This document shows positions 16,279-24,604 of a stretch of 64,000 nt of DNA, in pieces. Below the pieces are notes generated by a model. That model ran no database searches and was not told where the DNA came from. It saw only the letters and a list, made by a program, of their open reading frames with translations. Origin of the DNA: SZUA-254 sp964596065. Lineage in GTDB: Bacteria > Bacteroidota > Ignavibacteria > UBA10030 > SZUA-254. Within the stretch, counting starts at the first letter, position 1; every line of letters begins with the position of its first letter. The translations under genes and the position numbers were made by a program. The stretch is taken from assembly GCA_964596065.1 (NCBI GenBank), contig CAZQSM010000002.1, forward strand, positions 35,282 through 99,281. Direction: 5' to 3'.

Positions 16279-17229
16279 GTGAAATCCACATCCGCGACGA
16301 GGGACGTTTCCGACAAGCCGGTCACGCTGCGCATCGCGAGGGCGGTCGCACGCGTGATCGCCCGGCCCGCGACGATGAGGGCGCTCAGGGCCGGCGCGAC
16401 GCCGAAGGCCGATCCGATCGGCGTCGCGAAGGTGGCGGCCATCCAGGCCGCCAAGGAGACGAGCCGTCTCATCCCGTTCTGCCACCAGGTCCCGATCGAC
16501 GGGATCAGGGTGTCGATCGTTCCGGGCCGCGTCGGGATCGACATCGAGACGGAAGTGACCGCCATCTGGAGGACCGGCGTCGAGATGGAAGCGCTCGTCG
16601 CGGCTTCGGCCGCTGCGCTCACGCTCTATGACATGCTCAAGCCGATCGACGCGGCGCTCGAGATCCGTGAGATCCGGCTCGCCGGCAAGACGGGCGGAAC
16701 ATCGAACGCGGTGCCGGGTCTCGCCCCCGGGAGGCAGGCCTCCGCGGGAAGGGGCATCCGGGCCGCGGTCCTGGTCATGAGCGATTCGATCAGCGCGAAG
16801 CGCGCGCGCGACCGTTCGGGGAAACTGCTCGTGGAACGGCTCAGGGGGTGGGGCGCGGCGGTCCCCGTCTACCGCGTCCTGCCGGATGATCGGGGCGCGA
16901 TCTCGCGCGCCCTCAGGGAACTCTGCGACAGGCGGCGCGTCGACCTGGTCATCGCGTCGGGAGGGACCGGCATCGGCCCGCGCGACGTGACCGCCGAGGC
17001 GATCACCGACGTCATCGACCGGCGCCTGCACGGCGTGGAATCGGCCTTCCTCGCGCACGGACAGGAACGGGTCCGCACCGCGATGCTCTCCCGCTGCGTG
17101 GCGGGGACCAGGAAGGGGTCGCTGATCGTGGGGATCCCCGGGTCGGCCTCGGCCGCCGGGGACGCCGCGAGCGTGCTGTTCCCCGCGATCTTTCACGCCT
17201 TTCCGATCATGAAGGGAGGAGGACACTGA
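16279..17229 (+). CDS. moaCB: Bifunctional cyclic pyranopterin monophosphate synthase / molybdopterin adenylyltransferase
   Basis: 316 residues; a fusion. Residues 1-150 are MoaC: VSDKPVTLRIA, the KADPIG lysine, IPFCHQVP, GVEMEAL, YDMLKPID and LAGKTGG, all active-site positions intact. Residues 165-310 are MoaB/MogA: VLVMSDSIS, RVLPDD, the GGTGIGPRDVT motif and a PGSASA loop. Together with MoaA, MoaD, MoaE and MoeA this covers GTP to Moco, apart from MoeB-type activation of MoaD. GTG start one base after the moaA stop. Confidence 0.93.
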   Translation: MKSTSATRDVSDKPVTLRIARAVARVIARPATMRALRAGATPKADPIGVAKVAAIQAAKETSRLIPFCHQVPIDGIRVSIVPGRVGIDIETEVTAIWRTGVEMEALVAASAAALTLYDMLKPIDAALEIREIRLAGKTGGTSNAVPGLAPGRQASAGRGIRAAVLVMSDSISAKRARDRSGKLLVERLRGWGAAVPVYRVLPDDRGAISRALRELCDRRRVDLVIASGGTGIGPRDVTAEAITDVIDRRLHGVESAFLAHGQERVRTAMLSRCVAGTRKGSLIVGIPGSASAAGDAASVLFPAIFHAFPIMKGGGH

Positions 17230-17231
17230 CG

Positions 17232-17948
17232 ATGCGGACGCCGCGCTCCACGGGGGCCTTCCACGTGATCGGCGGAGCGCGCGTCGCGTGCGTCGCGCTC
17301 GTCATGCTCGTCGCGCCGTCCGCAGCCGCGGTTTCGGCGGCGCGTCCGGTCGGGCCCGCCGCGTCGCCCGGGCCCGCGGGCCGGCTCCGGCCGGCGGTCC
17401 CGGCCGCCACCGAAGCCATCGAGGGTTACGTCCGGGCGAACCCCGACCGGTTCTGCAACGCGGGGTGCGGCGACTATTACATCGAGGACGCGTCGGGTTT
17501 TTTCCTCTCACACCTCGCCGGTTCCGCCGGTTCCGTCGGCATCTACGCCGACCGTTACATCGAGACCACCGGTTTCCGCGCCCCCTGCGGGGGATGCGCC
17601 TCGTTTTACATCACGGGGCCGGTGAACATCATCGTCACCGGCGCGGAGAGCGACCCGGCGCCGGTCCCCTGGTCGGTCACGCTCCTGCAGAACTATCCGA
17701 ACCCCTTCAACCCGGTCACGACGATTTCGTTCGTCGTCACGCGGGAGTCGGACGTGTCCCTGACCGTGTACGACCTCCTCGGACGCGTCGTCGACGGTCC
17801 CGCCGGGCGTCGCTGCGCCCCGGGGGCCCACGCCGTCGCGTGGGACGCGGCCGGCCGGCCCGCCGGGGTGTATGTCTATGAAATCCGGGCCACGCCTTCC
17901 GGCGGAGGGCCGGTCGTCGAACGGAAGGCGATGCTCCTTCTGCGGTAG
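17232..17948 (+). CDS. Secreted protein with type IX sorting domain
   Basis: 238 residues. A signal peptide (about 1-37) precedes a unique central domain with paired cysteines (CNAGCGDYY and CGGCASFY) framing two similar strands that end in FLSHL and FYITG. From residue 150 comes a standard C-terminal sorting domain: LLQNYPNPFNPVTTISF, VSLTVYDLLGRVV and a GVYVYEIR strand. This directs export by the type IX system and surface attachment or release, and is the best taxonomic marker in the window. It begins two bases after the moaC-moaB stop, so it is likely read from the moa promoter. Its function is unknown. Confidence 0.85.
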   Translation: MRTPRSTGAFHVIGGARVACVALVMLVAPSAAAVSAARPVGPAASPGPAGRLRPAVPAATEAIEGYVRANPDRFCNAGCGDYYIEDASGFFLSHLAGSAGSVGIYADRYIETTGFRAPCGGCASFYITGPVNIIVTGAESDPAPVPWSVTLLQNYPNPFNPVTTISFVVTRESDVSLTVYDLLGRVVDGPAGRRCAPGAHAVAWDAAGRPAGVYVYEIRATPSGGGPVVERKAMLLLR

Positions 17949-18017
17949 CTCCCGCCCCCCTCCGTCCGCGCACGCCTCACCCTCCTCTCCATCGCGCGGA
18001 CCCGCGACCCCCGCGCC

Positions 18018-18046
18018 TTGTAAATGGGCCCTATTTTTCTTAGTAT
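18018..18046 (+). promoter_or_regulatory. Sigma-70-type promoter for rmuC
   Basis: TTGTAA, 17 bases, TAGTAT. The predicted +1 coincides with an ATG at 18053 that opens a 29-codon reading frame ending on the rmuC start. Confidence 0.5.
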
Positions 18047-18052
18047 TCCCCG

Positions 18053-18142
18053 ATGAATCACCCAATCCGCGACCTCCGCCGCTTCCCGGGGACCGTCCCG
18101 CGGTCACCATCGCACCCCTCGCGGGCCGGCCGATGGAACTGA
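18053..18142 (+). CDS. Possible leaderless upstream reading frame of rmuC
   Basis: 29 residues (begins MNHPIRDLRRF, rich in Arg, Pro and Ser). Its ATG sits at the predicted transcription start, and its TGA overlaps the first codons of rmuC. This could couple translation, or be chance. No homologue was recognised. Confidence 0.2.
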   Translation: MNHPIRDLRRFPGTVPRSPSHPSRAGRWN

Positions 18143-19212
18143 TCGGCGCCATCATCGCCGGGCTCGCGATCGGCGCGTTGTTCCTCTACCAGCGCAACCT
18201 CGCGCGGGGCCAGGGGAGGGACGAAGCGGCGCTGCTTGTGATGCGTCAGCAGGTGGAGTCGCTCCGGACCGACCTCAGGGAGAGTCTGCAGAGTGTCGCG
18301 GGCCTCGTCCAGCAGCAGCTTTCAATGGTGAACCAGCAGATCCAGTCGCAGACCGTCTCCGTCGGCAACAGGCTCGACCACGCCTCCAGGGTGATCGGCG
18401 ACGTGCAGAGAAACCTCGGAGAGCTGGGGAAGGCCACGGACGAGATCCGGGAACTCGGGCAAAACGTCTCGAAACTCGAGGAGCTCCTGAAGGCGCCCAA
18501 GCTCCGCGGCGGGCTCGGCGAGTTCCTGCTCGAGGACCTGCTGAAGCAGGTGCTGCCCGCGTCGCATTTCGAGATGCAGCACCGGTTCCGCACCGGCGAC
18601 GTTGTCGACGCGGTGATCCGGACCTCCGACCGGCTGGTGAGCGTGGACTCGAAATTCCCGCTGGAAAATTTCCGGAGGCTGGCCGCAGCGCACGAGGGGG
18701 AGAAAAAATCGCTCCAGCGCGCGTTCGTCGCGGACGTCAGGAAGCACATCGACGCGATCGCGGGGAAATACATCCTGCCCGACGAGGGCACCTTCCCCTT
18801 CGCGCTGATGTACGTGCCCGCGGAAAACGTGTACTATGAAATGATCGTCAAGGACGAGCACTCGAACGGCGCCGGGCTCTACAGTTACGCGCTCGAACGG
18901 AAGGTGGTCCCCGTGTCGCCCAACTCCTTTTACGCCTACCTGCAGGTGATCGCCCTCGGGCTGCGCGGGTTCTACGTGGAGCAGCGGGCGAAGGAAATCC
19001 TCGCGGACCTCCAGCAGCTGCACGGGGACGCCTGGAAGCTTCGGGAATCGTTCGAGGTGCTCGGGACCCATTTCGAGAACGCCAGGAAGAAATACGACGA
19101 AACCGACACGCGCCTCGCGCGGTTCGAGGGCGGGCTCGAGGGGATCGCGCGGAAATCGATCGCGGACGGCCCGCGGGCGGAGACCCCCGCCGACGAACCC
19201 CTGCTTCGCTGA
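18133..19212 (+). CDS. rmuC: DNA recombination protein RmuC
   Basis: 359 residues. An N-terminal membrane anchor (MELIGAIIAGLAIGALFLY) is followed by a coiled coil of about 90 residues and then the RmuC core: LRGGLGEFLLEDLLKQVLP, VDAVIRT, VDSKFPLENF, FALMYVPAENVYYE, VVPVSPNSFYAYL and a C-terminal helical bundle. RmuC limits DNA inversions at short repeats and resembles restriction-like nucleases. ATG at 18133 was chosen because it starts the anchor; the longer in-frame extension overlaps the preceding T9SS gene and looks non-coding. Confidence 0.92.
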   Translation: MELIGAIIAGLAIGALFLYQRNLARGQGRDEAALLVMRQQVESLRTDLRESLQSVAGLVQQQLSMVNQQIQSQTVSVGNRLDHASRVIGDVQRNLGELGKATDEIRELGQNVSKLEELLKAPKLRGGLGEFLLEDLLKQVLPASHFEMQHRFRTGDVVDAVIRTSDRLVSVDSKFPLENFRRLAAAHEGEKKSLQRAFVADVRKHIDAIAGKYILPDEGTFPFALMYVPAENVYYEMIVKDEHSNGAGLYSYALERKVVPVSPNSFYAYLQVIALGLRGFYVEQRAKEILADLQQLHGDAWKLRESFEVLGTHFENARKKYDETDTRLARFEGGLEGIARKSIADGPRAETPADEPLLR

Positions 19213-19233
19213 GGACCCGGGCGGGCGCGTCGA

Positions 19234-19866
19234 ATGAAATCCCCCGTCGTCCTCCCGGTACACCCGCGCAACCCGCAGGGCCGGCACATCGCCCGCGCGG
19301 TCGAGGTGCTCCGCTCGGGCGGCGTCATCGTCTACCCGACGGACACGGTCTACGGGCTGGGATGCAGCATCCTGCAACCGGCCGCGATCGGGAAGGTCTA
19401 CGCCATCAAGCGGCAGGACCAGGTGAAGCCGTTCAGCTTCATCTGTTCGGACCTGGGCAACATCAGCGAATACGCCGTCGTCTCGAACGAGGCGTTCCGG
19501 CTGATGAAACGGCTCATCCCGGGCCCCTACACGTTCATCCTCCCGGCCAGCCGGATGAAACAGATCCCGAAGAGCCTGATGACGAAGCGGAAAACGGTCG
19601 GCATCCGCGTGCCGGACAATGCCGTGTGCCAGAGTCTCCTCCGGGAACTGGGGCATCCGCTCCTGAGCGCCAGCGTGACCGACGACGGGGGAGGGGTCCT
19701 GCACGATCCGGAGGAGATCGCGGAGCATTTCGGCCCGCGGATCGACCTGATGCTCGAAGCGGGCCACGGCCAGATGGAGGTTTCGACGGTCCTCGACCTG
19801 ACCGGCGACCTCCCGGTCGTCACCAGGCAGGGAAAGGGCGACACCGGATTTTTCACAACGGCTTAG
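19234..19866 (+). CDS. Sua5/YciO/YrdC family protein (threonylcarbamoyl-AMP synthase type)
   Basis: 210 residues. The YrdC fold is clear: GGVIVYPTDTVYGLGCS, KVYAIKRQDQVKPFSFIC, PGPYTFILPAS, TVGIRVPDN and a PLLSASV strand. Family members make threonylcarbamoyl-AMP for the t6A modification of tRNA. The pattern here (KRQDQVKPFS, TKRKTVGIR) is nearer to the YciO branch, for which the role is less certain. It lies in a run with rmuC and a cyclase gene, with short gaps. Confidence 0.85.
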   Translation: MKSPVVLPVHPRNPQGRHIARAVEVLRSGGVIVYPTDTVYGLGCSILQPAAIGKVYAIKRQDQVKPFSFICSDLGNISEYAVVSNEAFRLMKRLIPGPYTFILPASRMKQIPKSLMTKRKTVGIRVPDNAVCQSLLRELGHPLLSASVTDDGGGVLHDPEEIAEHFGPRIDLMLEAGHGQMEVSTVLDLTGDLPVVTRQGKGDTGFFTTA

Positions 19867-19878
19867 CACGGACAACGA

Positions 19879-20601
19879 ATGTATCTGAAGAGCAACGCTC
19901 TCTCCATCTCCGACCAGGCGACCTCCATCCGGGGCGAGAGGGAAAACGCCGTCATCGCGTACGCCGACCTGCGCGGCTTCGCCCCCTGGTCGCTCCAGGC
20001 AACGCCCGAGCAGGTGACCCGGGTCATCGAGGTCGTCTACGACCGCGTCATCCAGCTCTCGTTTTTCTACAAGCACACGTTCCATAAGTTCCTGGGGGAC
20101 GGGTTTCTGCTGATCTGGGAGGCGAAGGACCACGGTTCGCTCGGCGAAGCGCTCCACTGGGCCCTGTCGGCATCCTTCGAGATCCACAAGCGGTACTGGT
20201 ACATCGCCCGCCAGCTCAACTTCCCGTCGCCCCTGGGATTCGGCATCGGCATCTCGTGCGGCGAGGTGATCAGGATCGATCCCGAAACCTTCATCCCGGA
20301 AATGAACGAGCCCGACTTCGTCGGCTACCCGATGAACAGCGGTTCGCGGCTCCAGAAGCTGGCGGGCCCCTACGGCACCGTCATCGACAGCCGGGGCGCG
20401 CGCGAGGCGACGCTGAACCCCGCGCGCATCCTCCGGGACGAAAACCCGGTCCTGCGGCTCGAGCTGATCAAGCCGAACAACAAGGCGGTGTCGCTGGCGG
20501 ACAAGTTCACCGGACTCCACGTGGACGACGTGTTCGGGTTCCAGTACGTGACCTGGCCCTATGTCAAGGATGCCCTCTGGAAAGTCGACGGCCGGATCTG
20601 A
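19879..20601 (+). CDS. Class III nucleotidyl cyclase domain protein
   Basis: 240 residues, soluble, a single cyclase catalytic domain. Metal-binding aspartates are in VIAYADLRGF and FLGDGFLLIW, the base-recognising lysine in HKFLGDG, and the GIGISCGEV strand is present. The transition-state motif is GYPMNSGSRL (Asn and Arg kept). The residue that usually sets base preference (Asp or Thr in GDxVN) is Tyr, so substrate or activity is uncertain. No sensor or membrane domain is attached. A CRP-like operator exists elsewhere in the window, but no receptor gene does. Confidence 0.8.
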   Translation: MYLKSNALSISDQATSIRGERENAVIAYADLRGFAPWSLQATPEQVTRVIEVVYDRVIQLSFFYKHTFHKFLGDGFLLIWEAKDHGSLGEALHWALSASFEIHKRYWYIARQLNFPSPLGFGIGISCGEVIRIDPETFIPEMNEPDFVGYPMNSGSRLQKLAGPYGTVIDSRGAREATLNPARILRDENPVLRLELIKPNNKAVSLADKFTGLHVDDVFGFQYVTWPYVKDALWKVDGRI

Positions 20602-20608
20602 CCCGGGG

Positions 20609-21094
20609 GTGCCTCCTCCCCCGGTCCTGACGGGCCGCGACGCGGTCGCTGCCGCGGTGGTCGCCGGCGTCGCCTACCTGACGGCCAAATTCACCGCTCC
20701 GACCGTTCCGGAACACGCCGCGGTGTTCTTCGCCGCGGCGGTACTGCTGATCGGCGCGGGCCGGCTCGCCGACCGGCTCTGGGATTCGACGATGGCCCCG
20801 GTCCTGCCGGCGTCCCTCGCGTGGGGACGATCCGGCCGGTGGGGGATTGCCGCCCGCTTCCCGTTCCGGCTGCTCGGCGGGGGGATCGCGTTCACGGCGG
20901 CACTCCTCGCGGCGAAGCGGGCCGGCATCATACCGCTCCGGGACGTGCCGGTGATCGAAATCTTCGCGACCGGCGCGCTCCTCTCGGCGGCCTATCACGC
21001 GATCGACGAGGGCCGGAAGGCGCTGCGGAGGGGCCGGCTCAGGGAAGCCGCGCGGGACGGGACGCCCACAACCACCGAAGGAGGAAACGGATGA
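20609..21094 (+). CDS. Small membrane protein
   Basis: 161 residues from the GTG just after the cyclase stop; an ATG at 20561 would overlap the cyclase gene by 41 bases and adds only a polar stretch. Four hydrophobic segments lie at about 10-30, 35-52, 85-105 and 115-135, with a basic C-terminal tail. No family was recognised. Its TGA overlaps the ATG of the next small gene. Confidence 0.5.
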   Translation: MPPPPVLTGRDAVAAAVVAGVAYLTAKFTAPTVPEHAAVFFAAAVLLIGAGRLADRLWDSTMAPVLPASLAWGRSGRWGIAARFPFRLLGGGIAFTAALLAAKRAGIIPLRDVPVIEIFATGALLSAAYHAIDEGRKALRRGRLREAARDGTPTTTEGGNG

Positions 21095-21279
21095 CGAAGA
21101 ACGAACAGCGGCGGATGATCGAATCGCTCGGGGAATACGCGCACAAACTGCGCGGCCGGGAGGCCGACGAATTCGAGATGATGCGCAAGCGCGACAGGGA
21201 CGACGAAGACCTCGACAGGCTTTCCGCGCAGAAGCTCGTCGGGCTGTTCGAGAAATACGTGCCGGAACGGTACCGGTAA
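21091..21279 (+). CDS. Small charged protein
   Basis: 62 residues, highly charged and helical (MTKNEQRRMIESLGEYAHKL, then a READEFEMMRKRDRDDEDLD stretch). It has the best ribosome-binding site of this region (AAGGAGG, 8 bases from ATG) and a four-base overlap with the membrane-protein gene, so it is probably translated. It sits directly before the nuclease gene. Function unknown. Confidence 0.6.
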   Translation: MTKNEQRRMIESLGEYAHKLRGREADEFEMMRKRDRDDEDLDRLSAQKLVGLFEKYVPERYR

Positions 21280-21297
21280 GGGCGGAGCCGAACGATC

Positions 21298-24200
21298 GTG
21301 GCCGTCGTCCTCACCAGGAACCTGACCGGGAGCGCAGGAGACCCCGCGGCCGAAATCGCATCACGCCTGGCGTCGGGCCGGGGCGACTCGTTTTTCTACG
21401 TCGCCCCCACCCGCCGGAAGGTGCGCGAGCTCCAGCGCGAATTTCTCTCCCGATGCCCCTCGGCCGCCTCGGGTCCGTTCCACCTCTTCACCCTCGAGTC
21501 GCTCGCCGAGACGGTCCGCGGGCTGCTCCTGCCGCCGAAGCGTCTGCTGAGCTCACAGCTCCAGGCCGCGATCGTGCAGGAGGCGATCCGCACCCGCGCA
21601 CCGGACCTCCGCTACTTCACCCTGCGGGGCCCCGCCCGGCGCCTTCCCCGCGGCACGCTCGCCCGCATCGCCAACGTCATCAACCGCCTCAAGGAGTCGG
21701 GGGTCTACCTCTCCACGCTGATGCAGGAAATCGGCGAGGGGGACGAGAGCGAACAGCTCAAACTCCGGGACATCGCCGCCATCTACGAAACCTACGAAGC
21801 CCTCCTGGAGGACCGCTACATCGACCCCCCCGGCCTCTTCAAGGAGGCGAACCTCGCCTGGATCCGACCGGGTTCCGCCGGGGTGTTCAGGGCGCGATAC
21901 CCGGGCGTGGACCTGCTGGCGGTGACCGGCTTCGACGAGTTTTCGGACCCCGAGCTCACGCTGCTCAACTACGTTTCCGACGTGCCGGGCCTCGCGAGCG
22001 TCGTCACGTTCGATTACCACCCCGACAACGACAACCTCTTCGGGCACCTGAAGGAGAACTACGTCAAGTTCCTGGCGATGGGGTTCAGGAAGGCGGACGC
22101 CCCGCCGGAACCCCTTCCCACGTTCCGCGCGCACATCGCCCGATCGCTCTTCTCGGGGGAGGAGGGGAGGATCGGGAAGTTCGACGCCGCCGCCACCGTC
22201 ACCGTGTGCCAGGCCGCCGACCGGGCGCGCGAGGCGGAGCTGATCGCCAAAATCATCCGGACGAACATCGCCGACACACCGGGGCTCGGACCCGGGGACA
22301 TCTGCGTCTGCGCCCCGAGGCCGGAACTGTACGCGTCGCTCTTCCGCGAGGCGTTCGAGCAGGCGGGGATTCCCGCGAACGTCACCGACCGGTTCCAGCT
22401 CGAGGAATCGATGGCCGTGAGCGGGATCGTCTCGATGCTGCTCATCGCCCAGAATAATTTCCGGCTCGAGGACATCCTCAGGGCCGGCACCAACCCGTTC
22501 CTGAAGGTGACCGCGGCCGGCGGAAACATCGGCGCGTCGAACCTCCTCCGGACGGCCTCCGGGCTCAGGACCCTCTCCGGGAGAAAACGGTGGTTCGAGA
22601 GGATCGGATCAAGGATCGGGTACCTGGAGCGGGCGGCCGCGGACGGGGGAACGGGCGGGGGGGCCGCCTCGCGCGAACGGGCGGAAATCGGGGCGCTCCG
22701 GCGCGCAGAGGAGGACCTGCTCGCCCTGGACCACTGCGTCGCCCCGTTTCGCGCCCCGATGACACCGGCGGAATTCCGCGACGCCGTCGTCCGGCTGACC
22801 GCCGGGCTGGGGGTGGCGGAAGGGATCGCCGGGGGGGCGGCCGCGGGGGTCGGCGACGCGGACGCGGAACGCGAAGCGAGGGCGCTCGCCGAATTCCTCC
22901 GCTTCCTCGACGACCTCCCGGAACTCCTCTCGCGTGAATCGTCCCCGGCGGCGAACCATCCGCTCTCCTGGTACCTTGAACGCGTCCGCCCCCTGCTCTC
23001 CCAGGTCCGCTACAACGTCAGGCAGGGCTACGGCGAGGGGGTGCTCGTGACATCGATCGACGAGACGAGGGGGCTCACGTTCCGGGTGCTGATCCTCGCC
23101 GGTCTGGTGGACGGCGAATTCCCGGCGGTCTACGAACCGGAGGTCTTCCTCACGCCGAGGGGGCGGGAGAAACGCGAGCGGTATCATCTGCACGAACAGC
23201 GTTACCTGTTTTACCAGGCGTTGTCCGGCTTCCGGGACCGTCTCTACCTGACCAGGCCGATCAAGGAGGACGACATCGACCTCAACCCCTCGGGGTTCCT
23301 CGAGTGGATCGAATCGGCCGCCACCGTTTCCCGCCAGGACCCGGTCGGGGGCGGAGCGTACGCCGGCGTGCTGGTCACGCCCGATGAAGTGCTCGCCAGG
23401 CGGATCGAGGAGGGGGTGGAGGCCGACGCCGATCCCGGGGACGACCTCCTGCTGCGCGTCCGGGCGGCGATCGCCACGGAGACCGCGAGGCGCCGCGACG
23501 CCGGGTCGGAGGCATTCCGGGGGTTGCTGCCGGAGGGGGAGCTCTCCCCGGCGGCCGCGTCGCGGCTGGCCGGATTCAGGCACGGGACATACTCCGCGAC
23601 GCAGCTCGAGACGTACGGCGACTGCCCCTTCCGGTTTTTCGCGGGACGCGTACTCCGGCTCAGGGCGACGGAGGCGCCGGAGGAGGGGATCACGCCGAAG
23701 GAATTCGGGAGGATCCTCCACGAAATCCTCTACGAATTCTACAAGGACCGGCGCGACCGCGGACTGCCGCCGATCTCCGGCCTCGACGACGCGCAGTTTG
23801 CCGCCGCGCTCGACGGGCTCCGGACCATCGCCGTCCGGACAATCGACGGGACCGACGTCGACGACATCTTCTGGGAGATCAGCCGGGAAACGGTGGTCGG
23901 AAGCCCCGGCCGGCCCGGGACGCTCGAGGCGATGCTCCATGCCGAGCGGCAGTCTGGCGTGACGGCGGTCCCCTCGTATTTCGAGGTGCGCTTCGGCCGG
24001 GCGGGCGACGACCGGGTCCACTCGGACCCCCTGATGTCCAGCGACACCCCGGTGCCGGCGGGAGGGATTTTCCTGCAGGGGAAGATCGACCGCATCGACG
24101 TGGCCGGCGACGACTTCAGCGTCGTGGACTACAAGACGGGATCGGGAATCCCGTCGAAAAAGGATGTCGACGAGGGCGCCAGCCTCCAGCTTCCGCTCTA

Positions 24201-24600
24201 CCTCCATTGCGCGGAAGCGGTGCTCTCGGAACGGACCGGCAGGCGGATGACCGGCGGCGCGGGTCTCTACTATCACCTCCGGCCCGATTTCAAGGCGGTG
24301 CCGAGGATCGGCAACGCCGGGATGAAGGGGACGCTGCTCGATCCCGGCGGGCGGACCAGGCTGGCGGGGGACGCCGGGGCGCTGCACGAGCAGGTCCGCG
24401 GGGCGGTGGCCCGGGCGGACGACTACGCCGGACGGATCTCGCTCGGCCGGTTCCCGGTCGAGCCGAGGGACCCGGCCACGGTCTGCCGGAACTGCGATTT
24501 CAGGAGGATGTGCCGGATCAGGACGCGGATGGCGCCCGGACCCGCCCGGGAGGGAGACGCGGGCCGGGACGAAACGGAACACCAACTTCAGGACGGATGA
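21298..24600 (+). CDS. AddB-like PD-(D/E)XK nuclease / inactivated helicase
   Basis: 1100 residues. The C-terminal third is an AddB/RecB-type nuclease with an iron-sulfur clasp. First cysteine in ETYGDCPFRFF (about 776), histidine in GRILHEILYEFY, active-site Asp and Lys in DRIDVAGDD and VVDYKTG (about 942), a QLPLYLHC motif, then CRNCDFRRMC supplying the other three cysteines (about 1063). The N-terminal helicase-like region has FYVAPTRRKVREL but no Walker A P-loop, so ATPase activity is not expected here. In AddAB this subunit pairs with the AddA motor to process double-strand breaks; no addA is in the window. GTG start. Confidence 0.82.
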   Translation: MAVVLTRNLTGSAGDPAAEIASRLASGRGDSFFYVAPTRRKVRELQREFLSRCPSAASGPFHLFTLESLAETVRGLLLPPKRLLSSQLQAAIVQEAIRTRAPDLRYFTLRGPARRLPRGTLARIANVINRLKESGVYLSTLMQEIGEGDESEQLKLRDIAAIYETYEALLEDRYIDPPGLFKEANLAWIRPGSAGVFRARYPGVDLLAVTGFDEFSDPELTLLNYVSDVPGLASVVTFDYHPDNDNLFGHLKENYVKFLAMGFRKADAPPEPLPTFRAHIARSLFSGEEGRIGKFDAAATVTVCQAADRAREAELIAKIIRTNIADTPGLGPGDICVCAPRPELYASLFREAFEQAGIPANVTDRFQLEESMAVSGIVSMLLIAQNNFRLEDILRAGTNPFLKVTAAGGNIGASNLLRTASGLRTLSGRKRWFERIGSRIGYLERAAADGGTGGGAASRERAEIGALRRAEEDLLALDHCVAPFRAPMTPAEFRDAVVRLTAGLGVAEGIAGGAAAGVGDADAEREARALAEFLRFLDDLPELLSRESSPAANHPLSWYLERVRPLLSQVRYNVRQGYGEGVLVTSIDETRGLTFRVLILAGLVDGEFPAVYEPEVFLTPRGREKRERYHLHEQRYLFYQALSGFRDRLYLTRPIKEDDIDLNPSGFLEWIESAATVSRQDPVGGGAYAGVLVTPDEVLARRIEEGVEADADPGDDLLLRVRAAIATETARRRDAGSEAFRGLLPEGELSPAAASRLAGFRHGTYSATQLETYGDCPFRFFAGRVLRLRATEAPEEGITPKEFGRILHEILYEFYKDRRDRGLPPISGLDDAQFAAALDGLRTIAVRTIDGTDVDDIFWEISRETVVGSPGRPGTLEAMLHAERQSGVTAVPSYFEVRFGRAGDDRVHSDPLMSSDTPVPAGGIFLQGKIDRIDVAGDDFSVVDYKTGSGIPSKKDVDEGASLQLPLYLHCAEAVLSERTGRRMTGGAGLYYHLRPDFKAVPRIGNAGMKGTLLDPGGRTRLAGDAGALHEQVRGAVARADDYAGRISLGRFPVEPRDPATVCRNCDFRRMCRIRTRMAPGPAREGDAGRDETEHQLQDG

Positions 24601-24604
24601 CAAC

